NCBI RefSeq assembly: GCF_050490315.1
Contig: NZ_JBNPEO010000001.1
Location: 62,001 to 126,000 of the forward strand
Direction: 5' to 3'
Length of the DNA: 64,000 nucleotides
Source: JBNPEO01 sp050490315
Lineage (GTDB): Bacteria > Actinomycetota > Actinomycetes > Actinomycetales > Micrococcaceae
Shown here: positions 43,778-52,145 of the stretch, piece after piece
Layout of the letters: each line of letters opens with the position of its first letter
Position numbering within the stretch: position 1 is the first letter of the stretch
The notes under the pieces: generated by a model
The model's input: the letters and a program-made list of their open reading frames with translations, nothing else
Databases searched by the model: none
Told to the model about the DNA's origin: nothing
Translations under genes and position numbers: made by a program

Positions 43778-44254
43778 ATGTCCAAGATCAGTAATTGTCT
43801 CTGGTTTGATGATCAGGCCGAGGCCGCAGCGATTTTTTACGTCTCACTTTTTAAGAATTCCAAGATCCTCAACGTCAGCCGCTACGGCGAAGGTGCGCCA
43901 CTGCCGGCCGGGACGGTTCTCACCGTTGACTTTGAACTCGATGGGACCAAGTTCATTGCGCTCAACGGCGGGCCCATGTTCACCTTCTCCGAGGCGGTGT
44001 CCTTCTCGATCGATTGTGCCGATCAAGCCGAGGTGGACCACTTCTGGAATGCCCTGACAGCTGACGGAGGCCAAGAAAGTCAGTGTGGTTGGCTCAAGGA
44101 CAAGTTTGGGGTGTCATGGCCGGTGGTCCCCTCCGCTATGCCGGGGCTCATCTCTGGCCCGGATCCGGACGGCGCAGGGCGTGCCATGGCCGCCATGATG
44201 GGCATGAAAAAGTTGGACATCGCCGAACTGCAAAAAGCGTACGACGGCGAGTAG
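43778..44254 (+). CDS. PhnB-like VOC family protein
   Basis: A 158-aa protein of the PhnB / '3-demethylubiquinone-9 3-methyltransferase' domain family, a misnomer since it is a VOC fold. Seen: NCLWFDDQAEAAAIFYVSLF, LTVDFELDGTKFIALNGGPM, VSFSIDCADQAEVDHFWNAL, and CGWLKDKFGVSWPVVP. Function unknown. ATG 43778 follows GAGGAG. Confidence 0.87.
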   Translation: MSKISNCLWFDDQAEAAAIFYVSLFKNSKILNVSRYGEGAPLPAGTVLTVDFELDGTKFIALNGGPMFTFSEAVSFSIDCADQAEVDHFWNALTADGGQESQCGWLKDKFGVSWPVVPSAMPGLISGPDPDGAGRAMAAMMGMKKLDIAELQKAYDGE

Positions 44255-44374
44255 TCGCCTTGAGCGCAGCGGTGGCGTTTACTGCGGGATGAACCACTGA
44301 ATTCTGGTGGGTAAAATTGTTCGCTCGGGGTCCGTAGACCCAGATTTGCCTCGAGTCAGGACGGGTTTGGCCGC

Positions 44375-45508
44375 ATGCAGTGCTCTTACTTCGACGCGCG
44401 CACATGCGTCTCATGCACCCTGATGGGCCAACCGTATTCGGAGCAACTGGCGGATAAAGAGAGTCACTGCCGCTCCTTGCTCGGTGGGCATCGGGAGCTT
44501 GAGTGGTTGCCTGCGGTTGCCAGCAGTGAGGATGGATTCCGCAACAAAGCCAAAATGGTGATTGCCGGGAGCGTTCAGGAACCAACCATCGGTATTTTGG
44601 ACCGCGCCGGAAATGGTGTGGATCTGCGTATGTGTGGCGTGTGTTCGCCTGCCCTGCGAGAAACGTTCCCAAGCATTTCGGCGTTTATTACCTTGGCAGG
44701 ACTGACCCCGTACAGCGTTCCGGAGCGCCGGGGCGAGCTCAAGTACATTCTGCTCACCGAGTCCGCAGACGGAGAGCTGATGCTGCGCTTTGTCCTGCGA
44801 AGCACCAACCTGGTGAGTAAAATTAGTAAGTACTTGCCCGCACTACTGGAGGCGATTCCTGGGCTACGAGTGGTTACGGCGAACATTCTCCCGGAGCACA
44901 AAGCGGTGCTTGAGGGTGAGGAGGAGATCGTCCTCACTGGCGAGTCCACCCTCCGAATGCGGGTCAATGACGTCAATCTGCACTTGCGGCCTAAAAGCTT
45001 TTTCCAAACCAATACCGAGATCGCTGCTGCCCTTTACCGGCAAGGCCGCGAGTGGGTCAACGAGGCAAACCCGGCATCGATCTGGGACCTCTATTGTGGG
45101 GTGGGAGGCTTCGCCCTGCACAGCACCGCGCTCCACCGGAAAGTCACCGGAATCGAGTTGAGCGAGGAAGCGATTGTTAGTGCCCAGCTCAGCGCTCACG
45201 AAGCGGGACTCACTGGCACGCATTTTAGGGCTGGTGACGCAACAGCGTTCGCCGTGGCAGCGGATAAGGGCGATGTCCCTGAACTGGTGATCGTGAATCC
45301 GCCGCGGCGCGGGATCGGCGCAGAACTGGCGAGCTGGCTGGAGAACTCGACCGTACAGCACTTGGTGTACTCCAGCTGCAACGCCGTGACGCTGGCCAAG
45401 GATCTTGAGGCCATGCCGTCATTCACCCCTCGGCGTGCGCGAGTTCTGGACATGTTTCCGCAGACCAAGCACTACGAAGTGATGGTTTTGCTCGAGCGAG
45501 CTAACTAA
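44375..45508 (+). CDS. rlmC: 23S rRNA (uracil-5-)-methyltransferase, RlmC type
   Basis: A 377-aa enzyme that methylates C5 of a uracil in 23S rRNA (U747 in E. coli). The N-terminal iron-sulfur cysteines are Cys3, Cys11 and Cys14, with another in DLRMCGVC. The TRAM domain of RlmD is absent, as in RlmC. Also seen: LRPKSFFQTNTEIAAALY, the SAM motif IWDLYCGVGGFALHST, VIVNPPRRGIG, and the catalytic Cys in VYSSCNAVTLAKDL. The exact target base is by family. Confidence 0.92.
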   Translation: MQCSYFDARTCVSCTLMGQPYSEQLADKESHCRSLLGGHRELEWLPAVASSEDGFRNKAKMVIAGSVQEPTIGILDRAGNGVDLRMCGVCSPALRETFPSISAFITLAGLTPYSVPERRGELKYILLTESADGELMLRFVLRSTNLVSKISKYLPALLEAIPGLRVVTANILPEHKAVLEGEEEIVLTGESTLRMRVNDVNLHLRPKSFFQTNTEIAAALYRQGREWVNEANPASIWDLYCGVGGFALHSTALHRKVTGIELSEEAIVSAQLSAHEAGLTGTHFRAGDATAFAVAADKGDVPELVIVNPPRRGIGAELASWLENSTVQHLVYSSCNAVTLAKDLEAMPSFTPRRARVLDMFPQTKHYEVMVLLERAN

Positions 45509-45525
45509 GTGATTTCCACCAGCGG

Positions 45526-46482
45526 CTACGCAGCACTCTTCCACCAAGCGACTGTTGCTGCGGCAGCATCCGGGAACGCCGTAGCTTTGAATCCCAGCAG
45601 GGCTTCGCTGCGTGAAGAGTCCATCACAAACGGCTTGGTGAATTGGTAGAGGAGTTCGCCGATTTCCCGCAGATCCGTGGAGACCAGTCCGCCGCTGCGA
45701 ACCATCCATCCTGGGATGACCCGGAGCGTGGGGAGTGGGACGCCGGCGGCGCTTGCGAAGGCCTTGGCGAGCTCTCGTTGCGTGAGTGCGGGGCCCGTTG
45801 GGGCGTGCAGAACGGTGTTCCAAAGCTCTGGCCGGTTCGCCACGGCCACCATGGCGGCCGCCAAATCTGGAACGTAGGTGAACGAGTGCGGCTGATCCGC
45901 GGAACCTAGTGGGTTCAGAGCTTTGCCTGCCAGGATCCGCGGCACCATCCGGTCCCCGGCGTGAGCGACTTTAACCCGCGGGCCAAAGAAGTCGCCGGCC
46001 ACCACAGAGACGGTATTCGCCGGATGGGCTGTGCGGGCTTTGAGTAATTCAGTCCGAATCCCGCGCTTCCCACCTTGGGCGGCGCGTGGCCCATCCTCGG
46101 TCATCACCGTGTTGCTCTGGTTATAGGAGTACAAACTTTCCGGGAAAACGACGACGGCGTCCGCGGCTGCCGCTGCATCCATCACCGTTTGCTCGGTCTG
46201 GGGGAGTTGGGCTGCCCACGCTTTGGCGGTGTAGGCGCTGGCGTGAATGCAGTGGAATACGGTGCCCGCGCCCTCAAATGCAGCGGCTAGTTGAGCCGGG
46301 TCTGAGACATCCGTGGCCACTTTTTCGATGAGTGGGTGATCGGGGCCGCTGGCGGAGCGAGTGAGAACCCGGACGTGAGTGCCAGCTGCGGCAAGCGCTT
46401 CGGCAACGCTCCAGCCCACGGGGCCAGCGCCTGTGACGATGCTGAGCTTTGGGTTGTGCGGGGCTGCTGGGGTTTGCGACAT
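45526..46482 (-). CDS. NAD(P)-dependent epimerase/reductase (extended SDR-like)
   Basis: A 318-aa protein with the Rossmann motif SIVTGAGPVGWSVAEALAAA near the N-terminus. It also shows GTVFHCIHASAYTAKAWAAQ, VVVFPESLYSYN, SVVAGDFFGPRV and SFTYVPDLAAAMVAVA. Substrate unknown. ATG 46482 follows AAGGA; the longer frame to 46539 translates the tandem repeats upstream and is rejected. It is divergent from a tetR gene whose operators lie between them. Confidence 0.86.
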   Translation of the reverse strand: MSQTPAAPHNPKLSIVTGAGPVGWSVAEALAAAGTHVRVLTRSASGPDHPLIEKVATDVSDPAQLAAAFEGAGTVFHCIHASAYTAKAWAAQLPQTEQTVMDAAAAADAVVVFPESLYSYNQSNTVMTEDGPRAAQGGKRGIRTELLKARTAHPANTVSVVAGDFFGPRVKVAHAGDRMVPRILAGKALNPLGSADQPHSFTYVPDLAAAMVAVANRPELWNTVLHAPTGPALTQRELAKAFASAAGVPLPTLRVIPGWMVRSGGLVSTDLREIGELLYQFTKPFVMDSSRSEALLGFKATAFPDAAAATVAWWKSAA

Positions 46483-46507
46483 AACGTTCCTTCGAATTGT
46501 TGAATGA

Positions 46508-46552
46508 GCGGCCACGTGACCAAGCGGCCACGTGACCAAGCGGCCACGTGAT
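46508..46552. repeat. Tandem 16-bp repeats, each with CACGTG
   Basis: The unit GCGGCCACGTGACCAA occurs at 46508-46523 and 46524-46539, and a third, partial copy runs 46540-46552. The CACGTG palindromes are spaced 16 bp. They lie 26 bp upstream of the epimerase start. They are possibly a binding array for a second regulator, or slipped-strand duplications. Confidence 0.8.
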
Positions 46553-46555
46553 GAT

Positions 46556-46617
46556 GAGAGCAGTGCTCTCGATTAAGCGTGCGACTGACTTGGAGCATTG
46601 TCAAGAGCAGTGCTCTC
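46556..46617. promoter_or_regulatory. Two TetR operators
   Basis: GAGAGCAGTGCTCTC (46556-46570) is a perfect 7-1-7 palindrome. A second site AGAGCAGTGCTCT (46604-46616) repeats its core 46-48 bp further on. Both lie between the divergent epimerase and tetR genes, so TetR probably represses both. Confidence 0.8.
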
Positions 46618-46649
46618 AATTTGGCTGCATTATGTGCGACGATAGGGCA

Positions 46650-47366
46650 ATGTCAGCCACAGATGCCCCCAAATCTCCGCGGGCGAGTGCTCGCGAACAC
46701 ACCGAACTCGAAATCCTCCGGATTGGCCGCCGGCACCTCACTGAACATGGCGCCGCCGCCCTCTCCTTGCGTGCCGTGGCCCGGGATTTGGGTGTGGTTT
46801 CCTCTGCCGTGTACCGCTACGTGGCAAGCCGGGATGAGCTACTAACCCTGCTTTTGGTTGACGCCTACAATGAGCTCGGTGATGCAGTGGATGCAGCGGT
46901 GGACGCACTCCCGGAGAGTGATTCACGGGACCGCTTCCAAGCGGTGGGTCGAGCGGTTCGGGCTTGGGGGTTGGCCAAGCCTTCGCGCTATGCACTTCTG
47001 TTCGGAAGTCCAGTTCCGGGATATGCCGCGCCCGCGGAAAGAACCACCGTCCCCGGAACTCGAGTGGTCTATCGCTTGATCGGCATCCTCGACGCTGCCC
47101 ACCGGAAAGGTGAGCTGAGCGCCGTGGCAAGTGCCGCCGTCGTTCCTTCTCTTGCGCGTGACATGGAGCGAATTTGTGCCGAGCTGGGCCTTGAGCTGCC
47201 AGGGGAGTTGCTGGCGCGAGCAAGCTCGGTGTGGACTGGAATATTCGGTGCCGTGAGCTTTGAAGTATTCGGCCAATATGGCTCCGGAACCTTCGAAGCC
47301 CTTGATGAGCTCTTTGAGCACCACCTCAATGAGTGGGCGAACAGCTTGGGATTTCCGTCAAAGTAG
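46650..47366 (+). CDS. TetR-family regulator with TetR_C_33-like C-domain
   Basis: A 238-aa protein: HTH at residues ~25-70 (RHLTEHGAAALSLRAVARDL then GVVSSAVYRYVASRDELLTL). The C-terminal domain has LAKPSRYALLFGSPVPGYAA, a pattern common in actinobacterial TetR proteins. ATG 46650 was chosen because it starts the family homology and lies 6 nt after GACGAT (46638-46643). The frame to 46548 runs through the operators. Likely controls itself and the divergent epimerase. Confidence 0.88.
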   Translation: MSATDAPKSPRASAREHTELEILRIGRRHLTEHGAAALSLRAVARDLGVVSSAVYRYVASRDELLTLLLVDAYNELGDAVDAAVDALPESDSRDRFQAVGRAVRAWGLAKPSRYALLFGSPVPGYAAPAERTTVPGTRVVYRLIGILDAAHRKGELSAVASAAVVPSLARDMERICAELGLELPGELLARASSVWTGIFGAVSFEVFGQYGSGTFEALDELFEHHLNEWANSLGFPSK

Positions 47367-47390
47367 CCAAGAGATTTCGCCGTCAGCAAA

Positions 47391-47411
47391 GTTGAGTCAT
47401 CTTCACTCAAC
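47391..47411. promoter_or_regulatory. HAIR element 1 (HspR operator)
   Basis: GTTGAGT-N7-ACTCAAC, an inverted repeat matching the HAIR consensus CTTGAGT-N7-ACTCAAG apart from the outermost pair. It lies 115 bp upstream of dnaK. Confidence 0.9.
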
Positions 47412-47443
47412 TTTGAGTTGACTTAACTTCTGACGTGAGTAAA

Positions 47444-47464
47444 GTTGAGTGCAGATCGCTCAAG
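47444..47464. promoter_or_regulatory. HAIR element 2 (HspR operator)
   Basis: GTTGAGT-N7-GCTCAAG, with the HAIR spacing and arms that differ from the consensus at two positions. It lies 62 bp upstream of dnaK and 33 bp after element 1. HspR with DnaK as co-repressor should bind both. Confidence 0.85.
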
Positions 47465-47525
47465 ATCTCGAAATGCCTGGCTTCGGCCGGCGCCCTCGAG
47501 TTTCCAAGAAAGAAGGAAGCACCTT

Positions 47526-49388
47526 ATGTCCCGTGCAGTAGGTATTGACCTCGGAACCACCAACTCCGTCGTTTCTGTTCTCGAAGGTGGCGAGCCCACC
47601 GTTATTGCCAACGCTGAAGGTGGGCGCACCACCCCGTCCGTTGTGGCATTCTCCAAGTCCGGCGAAGTTCTGGTTGGCGAAATCGCCAAGCGCCAGGCCG
47701 TCAACAACATTGATCGCACCATCGCTTCCGTCAAGCGCCACATGGGCACCGACTGGACCGTCGCCATCGATGACAAGAAGTACACCCCGCAGGAAATCTC
47801 CGCTCGCACGCTGATGAAGCTGAAGAACGACGCCGAGTCCTACTTGGGCGAAAAGGTCACCGACGCTGTGATCACCGTTCCCGCATACTTCAACGACGCC
47901 GAGCGTCAGGCCACGAAGGAAGCCGGCGAAATCGCGGGCCTCAACGTGCTGCGTATTGTCAACGAGCCCACCGCTGCTGCTCTGGCTTACGGTCTGGACA
48001 AGGGTAAAGAAGACGAACTCATCTTGGTCTTTGACCTCGGTGGTGGAACCTTCGACGTCTCCCTCCTGGAAGTTGGTAAGGACGAAGACAACTTCTCCAC
48101 CATTCAGGTTCGTGCAACCTCCGGTGACAACCGCCTCGGCGGCGACGACTGGGACAACCGCATTGTTGAATGGCTCTTGAACCAGCTGAAGGTCAAGGGT
48201 ATTGACCTCTCCAAGGACAAGATTGCCCTGCAGCGTTTGCGCGAATCCGCAGAGCAGGCCAAGAAGGAACTCTCCTCCTCGACCAGCACCAACATCTCCC
48301 TCCAGTACCTCTCCGTCACCCCCGACGGCCCGGTTCACTTGGACGAGCAGTTGACCCGCGCCAAGTTCCAGGACCTCACCAAGGACCTGCTGGAGCGCAC
48401 CCGCAAGCCGTTCAACGACGTTATTGCTGAAGCCGGCATCAAGGTTGGCGACATCGACCACATCGTTCTGGTTGGTGGCTCCACCCGTATGCCCGCCGTC
48501 ACCGAGCTGGTCAAGGACCTCGCCGGTGGTAAGGAACCGAACAAGGGCGTTAACCCGGATGAGGTTGTTGCAGTTGGTGCAGCACTGCAGGCCGGCGTTT
48601 TGAAGGGTGAGCGCAAGGACGTTCTCCTGATCGACGTCACCCCCCTCTCCCTCGGTATCGAAACCAAGGGTGGTGTGATGACCAAGCTCATCGAGCGCAA
48701 CACGGCCATCCCCACCAAGCGGTCCGAGACCTTCACCACGGCAGATGACAACCAGCCGTCCGTGTCCATCCAGGTCTTCCAAGGTGAGCGCGAATTCACC
48801 CGCGACAACAAGCCGCTGGGTACCTTCGAGCTGACCGGTATTGCACCGGCTCCGCGCGGCGTTCCGCAGGTTGAGGTCACCTTCGACATCGACGCAAACG
48901 GTATTGTCCACGTATCCGCCAAGGACAAGGGCACCGGCACGGAGCAGTCCATGACCATCACCGGTGGATCCAGCCTCTCCAAGGAAGACATTGACCGTAT
49001 GGTCAAGGAAGCCGAAGAGCACGCAGCCGAGGACAAGGCTCGCCGTGAGGCAGCCGACGTTCGTAACTCCGCAGAGCAGCTCGCCTACTCCGTAGACAAG
49101 TTGATCGCTGAGAATGACGACAAGCTCCCCGAAGAGGTCAAGACTGAAGTCAAGGCCGACGTCGACTCGCTCAAGTCCGCGCTCGAGGGCACCGATGACA
49201 CCGCCGTAAAGACCGCCTTCGAGAAGCTTCAGGCTTCCCAGGGCAAGTTGGGTGAAGCCATCTACGCTCAGGCCAGCGCTGAAGGTGCAGCAGATTCGGC
49301 TAACGCCGAGGGTGCAACCTCCGCACCGGAGGAAGACATTGTTGATGCCGAAGTCATCGACGAAGACAACACCGACGAAAAGAAGTAA
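47526..49388 (+). CDS. dnaK: Chaperone DnaK (Hsp70)
   Basis: A 620-aa Hsp70: GIDLGTTNSVVSVLEGGEP, NEPTAAALAYGLDKG, VFDLGGGTFDVSLLEVG, VLVGGSTRMPAVTELVK in the ATPase domain. The linker DVLLIDVTPLSLGIETKGGV and the peptide-binding domain follow, with an acidic C-terminus ending DEDNTDEKK. ATG 47526 follows AAGGAAG. First gene of dnaK-grpE-dnaJ-hspR, controlled by two HAIR sites upstream. Confidence 0.98.
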   Translation: MSRAVGIDLGTTNSVVSVLEGGEPTVIANAEGGRTTPSVVAFSKSGEVLVGEIAKRQAVNNIDRTIASVKRHMGTDWTVAIDDKKYTPQEISARTLMKLKNDAESYLGEKVTDAVITVPAYFNDAERQATKEAGEIAGLNVLRIVNEPTAAALAYGLDKGKEDELILVFDLGGGTFDVSLLEVGKDEDNFSTIQVRATSGDNRLGGDDWDNRIVEWLLNQLKVKGIDLSKDKIALQRLRESAEQAKKELSSSTSTNISLQYLSVTPDGPVHLDEQLTRAKFQDLTKDLLERTRKPFNDVIAEAGIKVGDIDHIVLVGGSTRMPAVTELVKDLAGGKEPNKGVNPDEVVAVGAALQAGVLKGERKDVLLIDVTPLSLGIETKGGVMTKLIERNTAIPTKRSETFTTADDNQPSVSIQVFQGEREFTRDNKPLGTFELTGIAPAPRGVPQVEVTFDIDANGIVHVSAKDKGTGTEQSMTITGGSSLSKEDIDRMVKEAEEHAAEDKARREAADVRNSAEQLAYSVDKLIAENDDKLPEEVKTEVKADVDSLKSALEGTDDTAVKTAFEKLQASQGKLGEAIYAQASAEGAADSANAEGATSAPEEDIVDAEVIDEDNTDEKK

Positions 49389-49390
49389 CC

Positions 49391-49999
49391 ATGCCTCACC
49401 ACGGTAACGAAGAAGAGCACAACTCTTCCGGTCACCAGCAAGAGGACGCTTCGGCAAACATCGACGGCACCCCCACCGAGGAAACCCCGGCAGCTGGCGA
49501 AGGCGATGCCCTCAGCCAGGCCGAGGACATCCTCAACGGGGTGGAGGTTCCCGCCGAGGAATCGGTAGCACAAGGCGCGTCCTCTGCAGAGGCCGCCGAG
49601 CTGAAAAATGACCTGCTCCGCCTCCAAGCTGAGTACGTCAACTACCGCAAGCGCGTTGAACGTGACCGGGCTGTGGCAGGAGAGATGGCCGTTGTTGGCG
49701 TCCTGAACTCCTTGCTTCCAGTCCTGGATGATGTTGACGCCGCGCGGCAGCACGGCGACCTCGCGGACGGACCATTCGCCTCGATCGCCACTAAGCTCGA
49801 AAATGCTCTCAAGGTCTACGGACTGGAACGCATTGACGAGACCGGTGTGGCGTTCGACCCGACCATCCACGAAGCCCTCATCCAGCAACCTGGCGAGGAC
49901 GTACAAGTGGACACCGTGAGCCAAGTGCTCCGTTCCGGTTACAAAACCGGAACTCGGGTGCTGCGGGCGGCGCAAGTCATCGTAGCGGTACCGGCTTAG
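49391..49999 (+). CDS. grpE: Nucleotide exchange factor GrpE
   Basis: A 202-aa DnaK partner. It has an acidic, disordered N-terminus (residues 1-75), a coiled coil LRLQAEYVNYRKRVERDRAV and the C-terminal beta domain with GVAFDPTIHEALIQQPGEDV and VLRSGYKTGTRVLRAAQVIV. It starts 2 bp after the dnaK stop. A long hairpin lies between its stop and dnaJ. Confidence 0.96.
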   Translation: MPHHGNEEEHNSSGHQQEDASANIDGTPTEETPAAGEGDALSQAEDILNGVEVPAEESVAQGASSAEAAELKNDLLRLQAEYVNYRKRVERDRAVAGEMAVVGVLNSLLPVLDDVDAARQHGDLADGPFASIATKLENALKVYGLERIDETGVAFDPTIHEALIQQPGEDVQVDTVSQVLRSGYKTGTRVLRAAQVIVAVPA

Positions 50000-50010
50000 T
50001 AAAACGCCAT

Positions 50011-50067
50011 CGAGTTGGCAGTTCGCGCTGATGTTTGCTCCAAACATTGGCGTGAACTGCCAACTCG
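50011..50067 (+). terminator. 27-bp intra-operon hairpin between grpE and dnaJ
   Basis: 50011-50037 and 50041-50067 pair over 27 bp around a 3-nt loop. The only non-Watson-Crick pairs are three G-U wobbles, and these are favourable on the plus-strand RNA only. There is no U-tract. It may attenuate transcription, or protect or process the mRNA between grpE and dnaJ. Confidence 0.7.
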
Positions 50068-50093
50068 GCACACAGGAATGAAAGGAAACGCCC

Positions 50094-51068
50094 TTGGCCA
50101 GTCAAGATTGGGTTGAGAAAGACTTCTACGCCATCCTCGAGGTGGCCAAGGACGCGTCCGACGCCGACATCAAGAAGTCTTACCGCAAGCTCGCGCGGAA
50201 GTATCACCCGGACACCAATCCTGGCGATGCTGAATCTGAGCGGAAATTTAAGGACGTCTCGGAGGCCTACTCGGTCCTGAGTGACAAGGATGAGCGTCAG
50301 CAATATGACGCAATCCGTGCCATGGGTGGCGGTGCTCGGTTTGCCCCCGGCGGCGCAGGCGGCCCCAGCGGCGCCGGATTCGAAGATCTCTTTGGGGACA
50401 TGTTCGGTGGCCAGCGTGGCCGCCGGCCAGCCGGTTTCGGCAACGGTGGCGGTGGCATTCCGCCCGAGTTTGCTGACCTCTTTGGCGGCGGCGGGTTCGG
50501 AGGTGGCTTCCAGCAGGCCCCTACCAAGGGCTCGGACCGGACTGCCAGCACCAGCATTTCGTTCGCCGGTTCCATGCGAGGAACCACTGTTAGTCTCCGC
50601 GAAGCTAACGGCAACATCATTGACGTGAAGATCCCCGCTGGCATCAAGGACGGACAAAAAGTTCGCCAACGCGGCAAGGGAAACCCGGGCCAGGCAGGCA
50701 ACGGGGACTTAATCATTACCGTGAATGTTAAGCCGCACGCCTTTTTCACCCGTGATGGCGATAACATCCGAATCCACGTCCCAGTCAGCTTCCCCGAGGC
50801 AGCTCTCGGTGCGGACATTCATGTTCCCACCATCGACGGCGAACAAGTCAAGGTTCGCGTCCCGGCCGGTACCCCTTCGGGCCGGACCCTGCGGGTCAAG
50901 GGCCGCGGTGTTACGACCTCTAAAGGTAAGGGTGACTTGTTGGTGACGATCGACGTCGCAGTTCCACAGAACCTCAACGAGGACGCCACCGCGGCGGTCA
51001 AAGCCTTTGCTGAAGCCACTTCTGACGCGGATCCGCGCGAAGGCTTGGCCGCCAAGGCACGGCTGTAG
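50094..51068 (+). CDS. dnaJ: DnaJ/CbpA-type co-chaperone lacking the zinc finger
   Basis: A 324-aa J-domain protein. The J domain (residues 8-75, with the HPD in ARKYHPDTNPGD) is followed by a Gly/Phe-rich region and two beta-barrel client-binding domains (VKIPAGIKDGQKVRQRGKGN, VRVPAGTPSGRTLRVKGRGV). The four CxxCxGxG zinc repeats of full DnaJ are absent, so it is CbpA-like. TTG 50094 follows AAAGGAAA. It is the third gene of the HspR-controlled operon. Confidence 0.93.
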   Translation: MASQDWVEKDFYAILEVAKDASDADIKKSYRKLARKYHPDTNPGDAESERKFKDVSEAYSVLSDKDERQQYDAIRAMGGGARFAPGGAGGPSGAGFEDLFGDMFGGQRGRRPAGFGNGGGGIPPEFADLFGGGGFGGGFQQAPTKGSDRTASTSISFAGSMRGTTVSLREANGNIIDVKIPAGIKDGQKVRQRGKGNPGQAGNGDLIITVNVKPHAFFTRDGDNIRIHVPVSFPEAALGADIHVPTIDGEQVKVRVPAGTPSGRTLRVKGRGVTTSKGKGDLLVTIDVAVPQNLNEDATAAVKAFAEATSDADPREGLAAKARL

Positions 51069-51076
51069 GTATAGCT

Positions 51077-51502
51077 ATGGCACTGGACGCAAATCAACCA
51101 CTGTTCGTCATCTCTGTGGCGGCCGAACTGGCGGAGATGCATCCCCAAACCCTGCGCCAGTACGACCGGATGGGTTTGGTATCCCCCCGACGTGCACCCG
51201 GAAAGTCGCGGCGCTATTCGCAGCATGACGTTGACGTGTTGCGTGAAGTTCAGCGACTGTCCCAATCCGGTGTGTCCCTTGAGGGAATCAAACGCATATT
51301 GGAGCTAGAAAATCAGGTGGCGGCCCTACGGTCGCGTGTGAGCGAGTTGAGCGATGAACTGCGCAACGCCCAGCGCCGTCAACGCCCCGACGCCTCACGA
51401 GTTTTTGCTGCGGGAGTTGCAGGCGACGTTGTCTCCCTAGCGCGAGGTCGACGCCCGCGCCCGAGGTCCCAAGCCGTCGTCGTTTGGCGTCCGCAAAAGT
51501 AG
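51077..51502 (+). CDS. hspR: Heat-shock repressor HspR (MerR family)
   Basis: A 141-aa protein: FVISVAAELAEMHPQTLRQY then DRMGLVSPRRAPGKSRRYSQ is the MerR-type winged helix. A short coiled coil (LENQVAALRSRVSELSDELR) and a basic C-terminal tail (GRRPRPRSQ) follow. HspR with DnaK represses the operon at the HAIR sites at 47391 and 47444. It starts 8 bp after dnaJ. Confidence 0.95.
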   Translation: MALDANQPLFVISVAAELAEMHPQTLRQYDRMGLVSPRRAPGKSRRYSQHDVDVLREVQRLSQSGVSLEGIKRILELENQVAALRSRVSELSDELRNAQRRQRPDASRVFAAGVAGDVVSLARGRRPRPRSQAVVVWRPQK

Positions 51503-51554
51503 TTTGCTGAGCCGGAATGCGCCGTTGAGCACTGTCCCCGGCAGAATGGATTCC

Positions 51555-52145
51555 ATGACCCGCACAACGTTCGCCCTCATTCGCCATGGCCAAACTGACT
51601 GGAACGCGGAACGTCGCCTTCAAGGTAGTGCAGACATTCCACTGAACGACGTCGGACGGCAGCAAGCTCTCGACGCGGTAGCCGCCCTGTCCATTTATGA
51701 ATGGGACGTTGTGGTTTCCTCGCCGCTGTCCCGGGCCAGCGAAACGGCTGATCTAATTGCTGACGGTTTGGGACTGACCGTGACAGCCCGGCGTGAAGCA
51801 TTGCAGGAGCGGAACTACGGTTTGGCCGAAGGCTTGCAAGCTGGACCGGAACTCGAAGCAATCCGAATCCCTGGTGGCTTTAAAGAGGCCGAGGACGCAG
51901 AAGCCACGGCGCGCCGTGGGCTCTGCGCCCTCGAAGAACTCGTTGCAGATTTTCCTGGCCAACGAATCCTGGTGGTCTCGCACGGGACGCTCTTGCGGCT
52001 GAGCCTTGGAAAGGCTTTGGGACAAGAACTGCCGGGCATTGAAAATGCTGTACTAAATGTGGCTCACCACCGGCAAAACCATGATGGTTCTGGTGGCTGG
52101 GAGCTCGAATTTTTCAACGGTGAACGGGCCGAGCTAGCAGCTTAG
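51555..52145 (+). CDS. Histidine phosphatase family protein (phosphoglycerate mutase-like)
   Basis: A 196-aa enzyme with the RHG motif TFALIRHGQTDWNAERRLQG. It also has SSPLSRASETADLIADGLGL, EALQERNYGLAEGL and VVSHGTLLRLSLGKALG with the second catalytic His. Likely a small-molecule phosphatase, substrate unknown. ATG 51555 is 7 nt after CAGAAT; the frame to 51504 is rejected. The end overlaps the convergent DUF805 gene by 4 bp. Confidence 0.9.
   Translation: MTRTTFALIRHGQTDWNAERRLQGSADIPLNDVGRQQALDAVAALSIYEWDVVVSSPLSRASETADLIADGLGLTVTARREALQERNYGLAEGLQAGPELEAIRIPGGFKEAEDAEATARRGLCALEELVADFPGQRILVVSHGTLLRLSLGKALGQELPGIENAVLNVAHHRQNHDGSGGWELEFFNGERAELAA

Noticed and set aside
46508..46552. CRISPR-like reading of the three 16-bp repeats
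   Set aside because: The units are directly adjacent with no spacers and are too short; they are a simple tandem repeat in a promoter region.
46548..46649. N-terminal extension of the TetR protein
   Set aside because: The extra codons translate the operator palindromes. Family homology and a GACGAT box support ATG 46650.
47460..49457. 665-codon open frame antisense to the dnaK gene
   Set aside because: Long antisense frames opposite GC-rich Hsp70 genes are a known codon-bias artefact. The product shows no domain and the dnaK strand has perfect family motifs and regulation.
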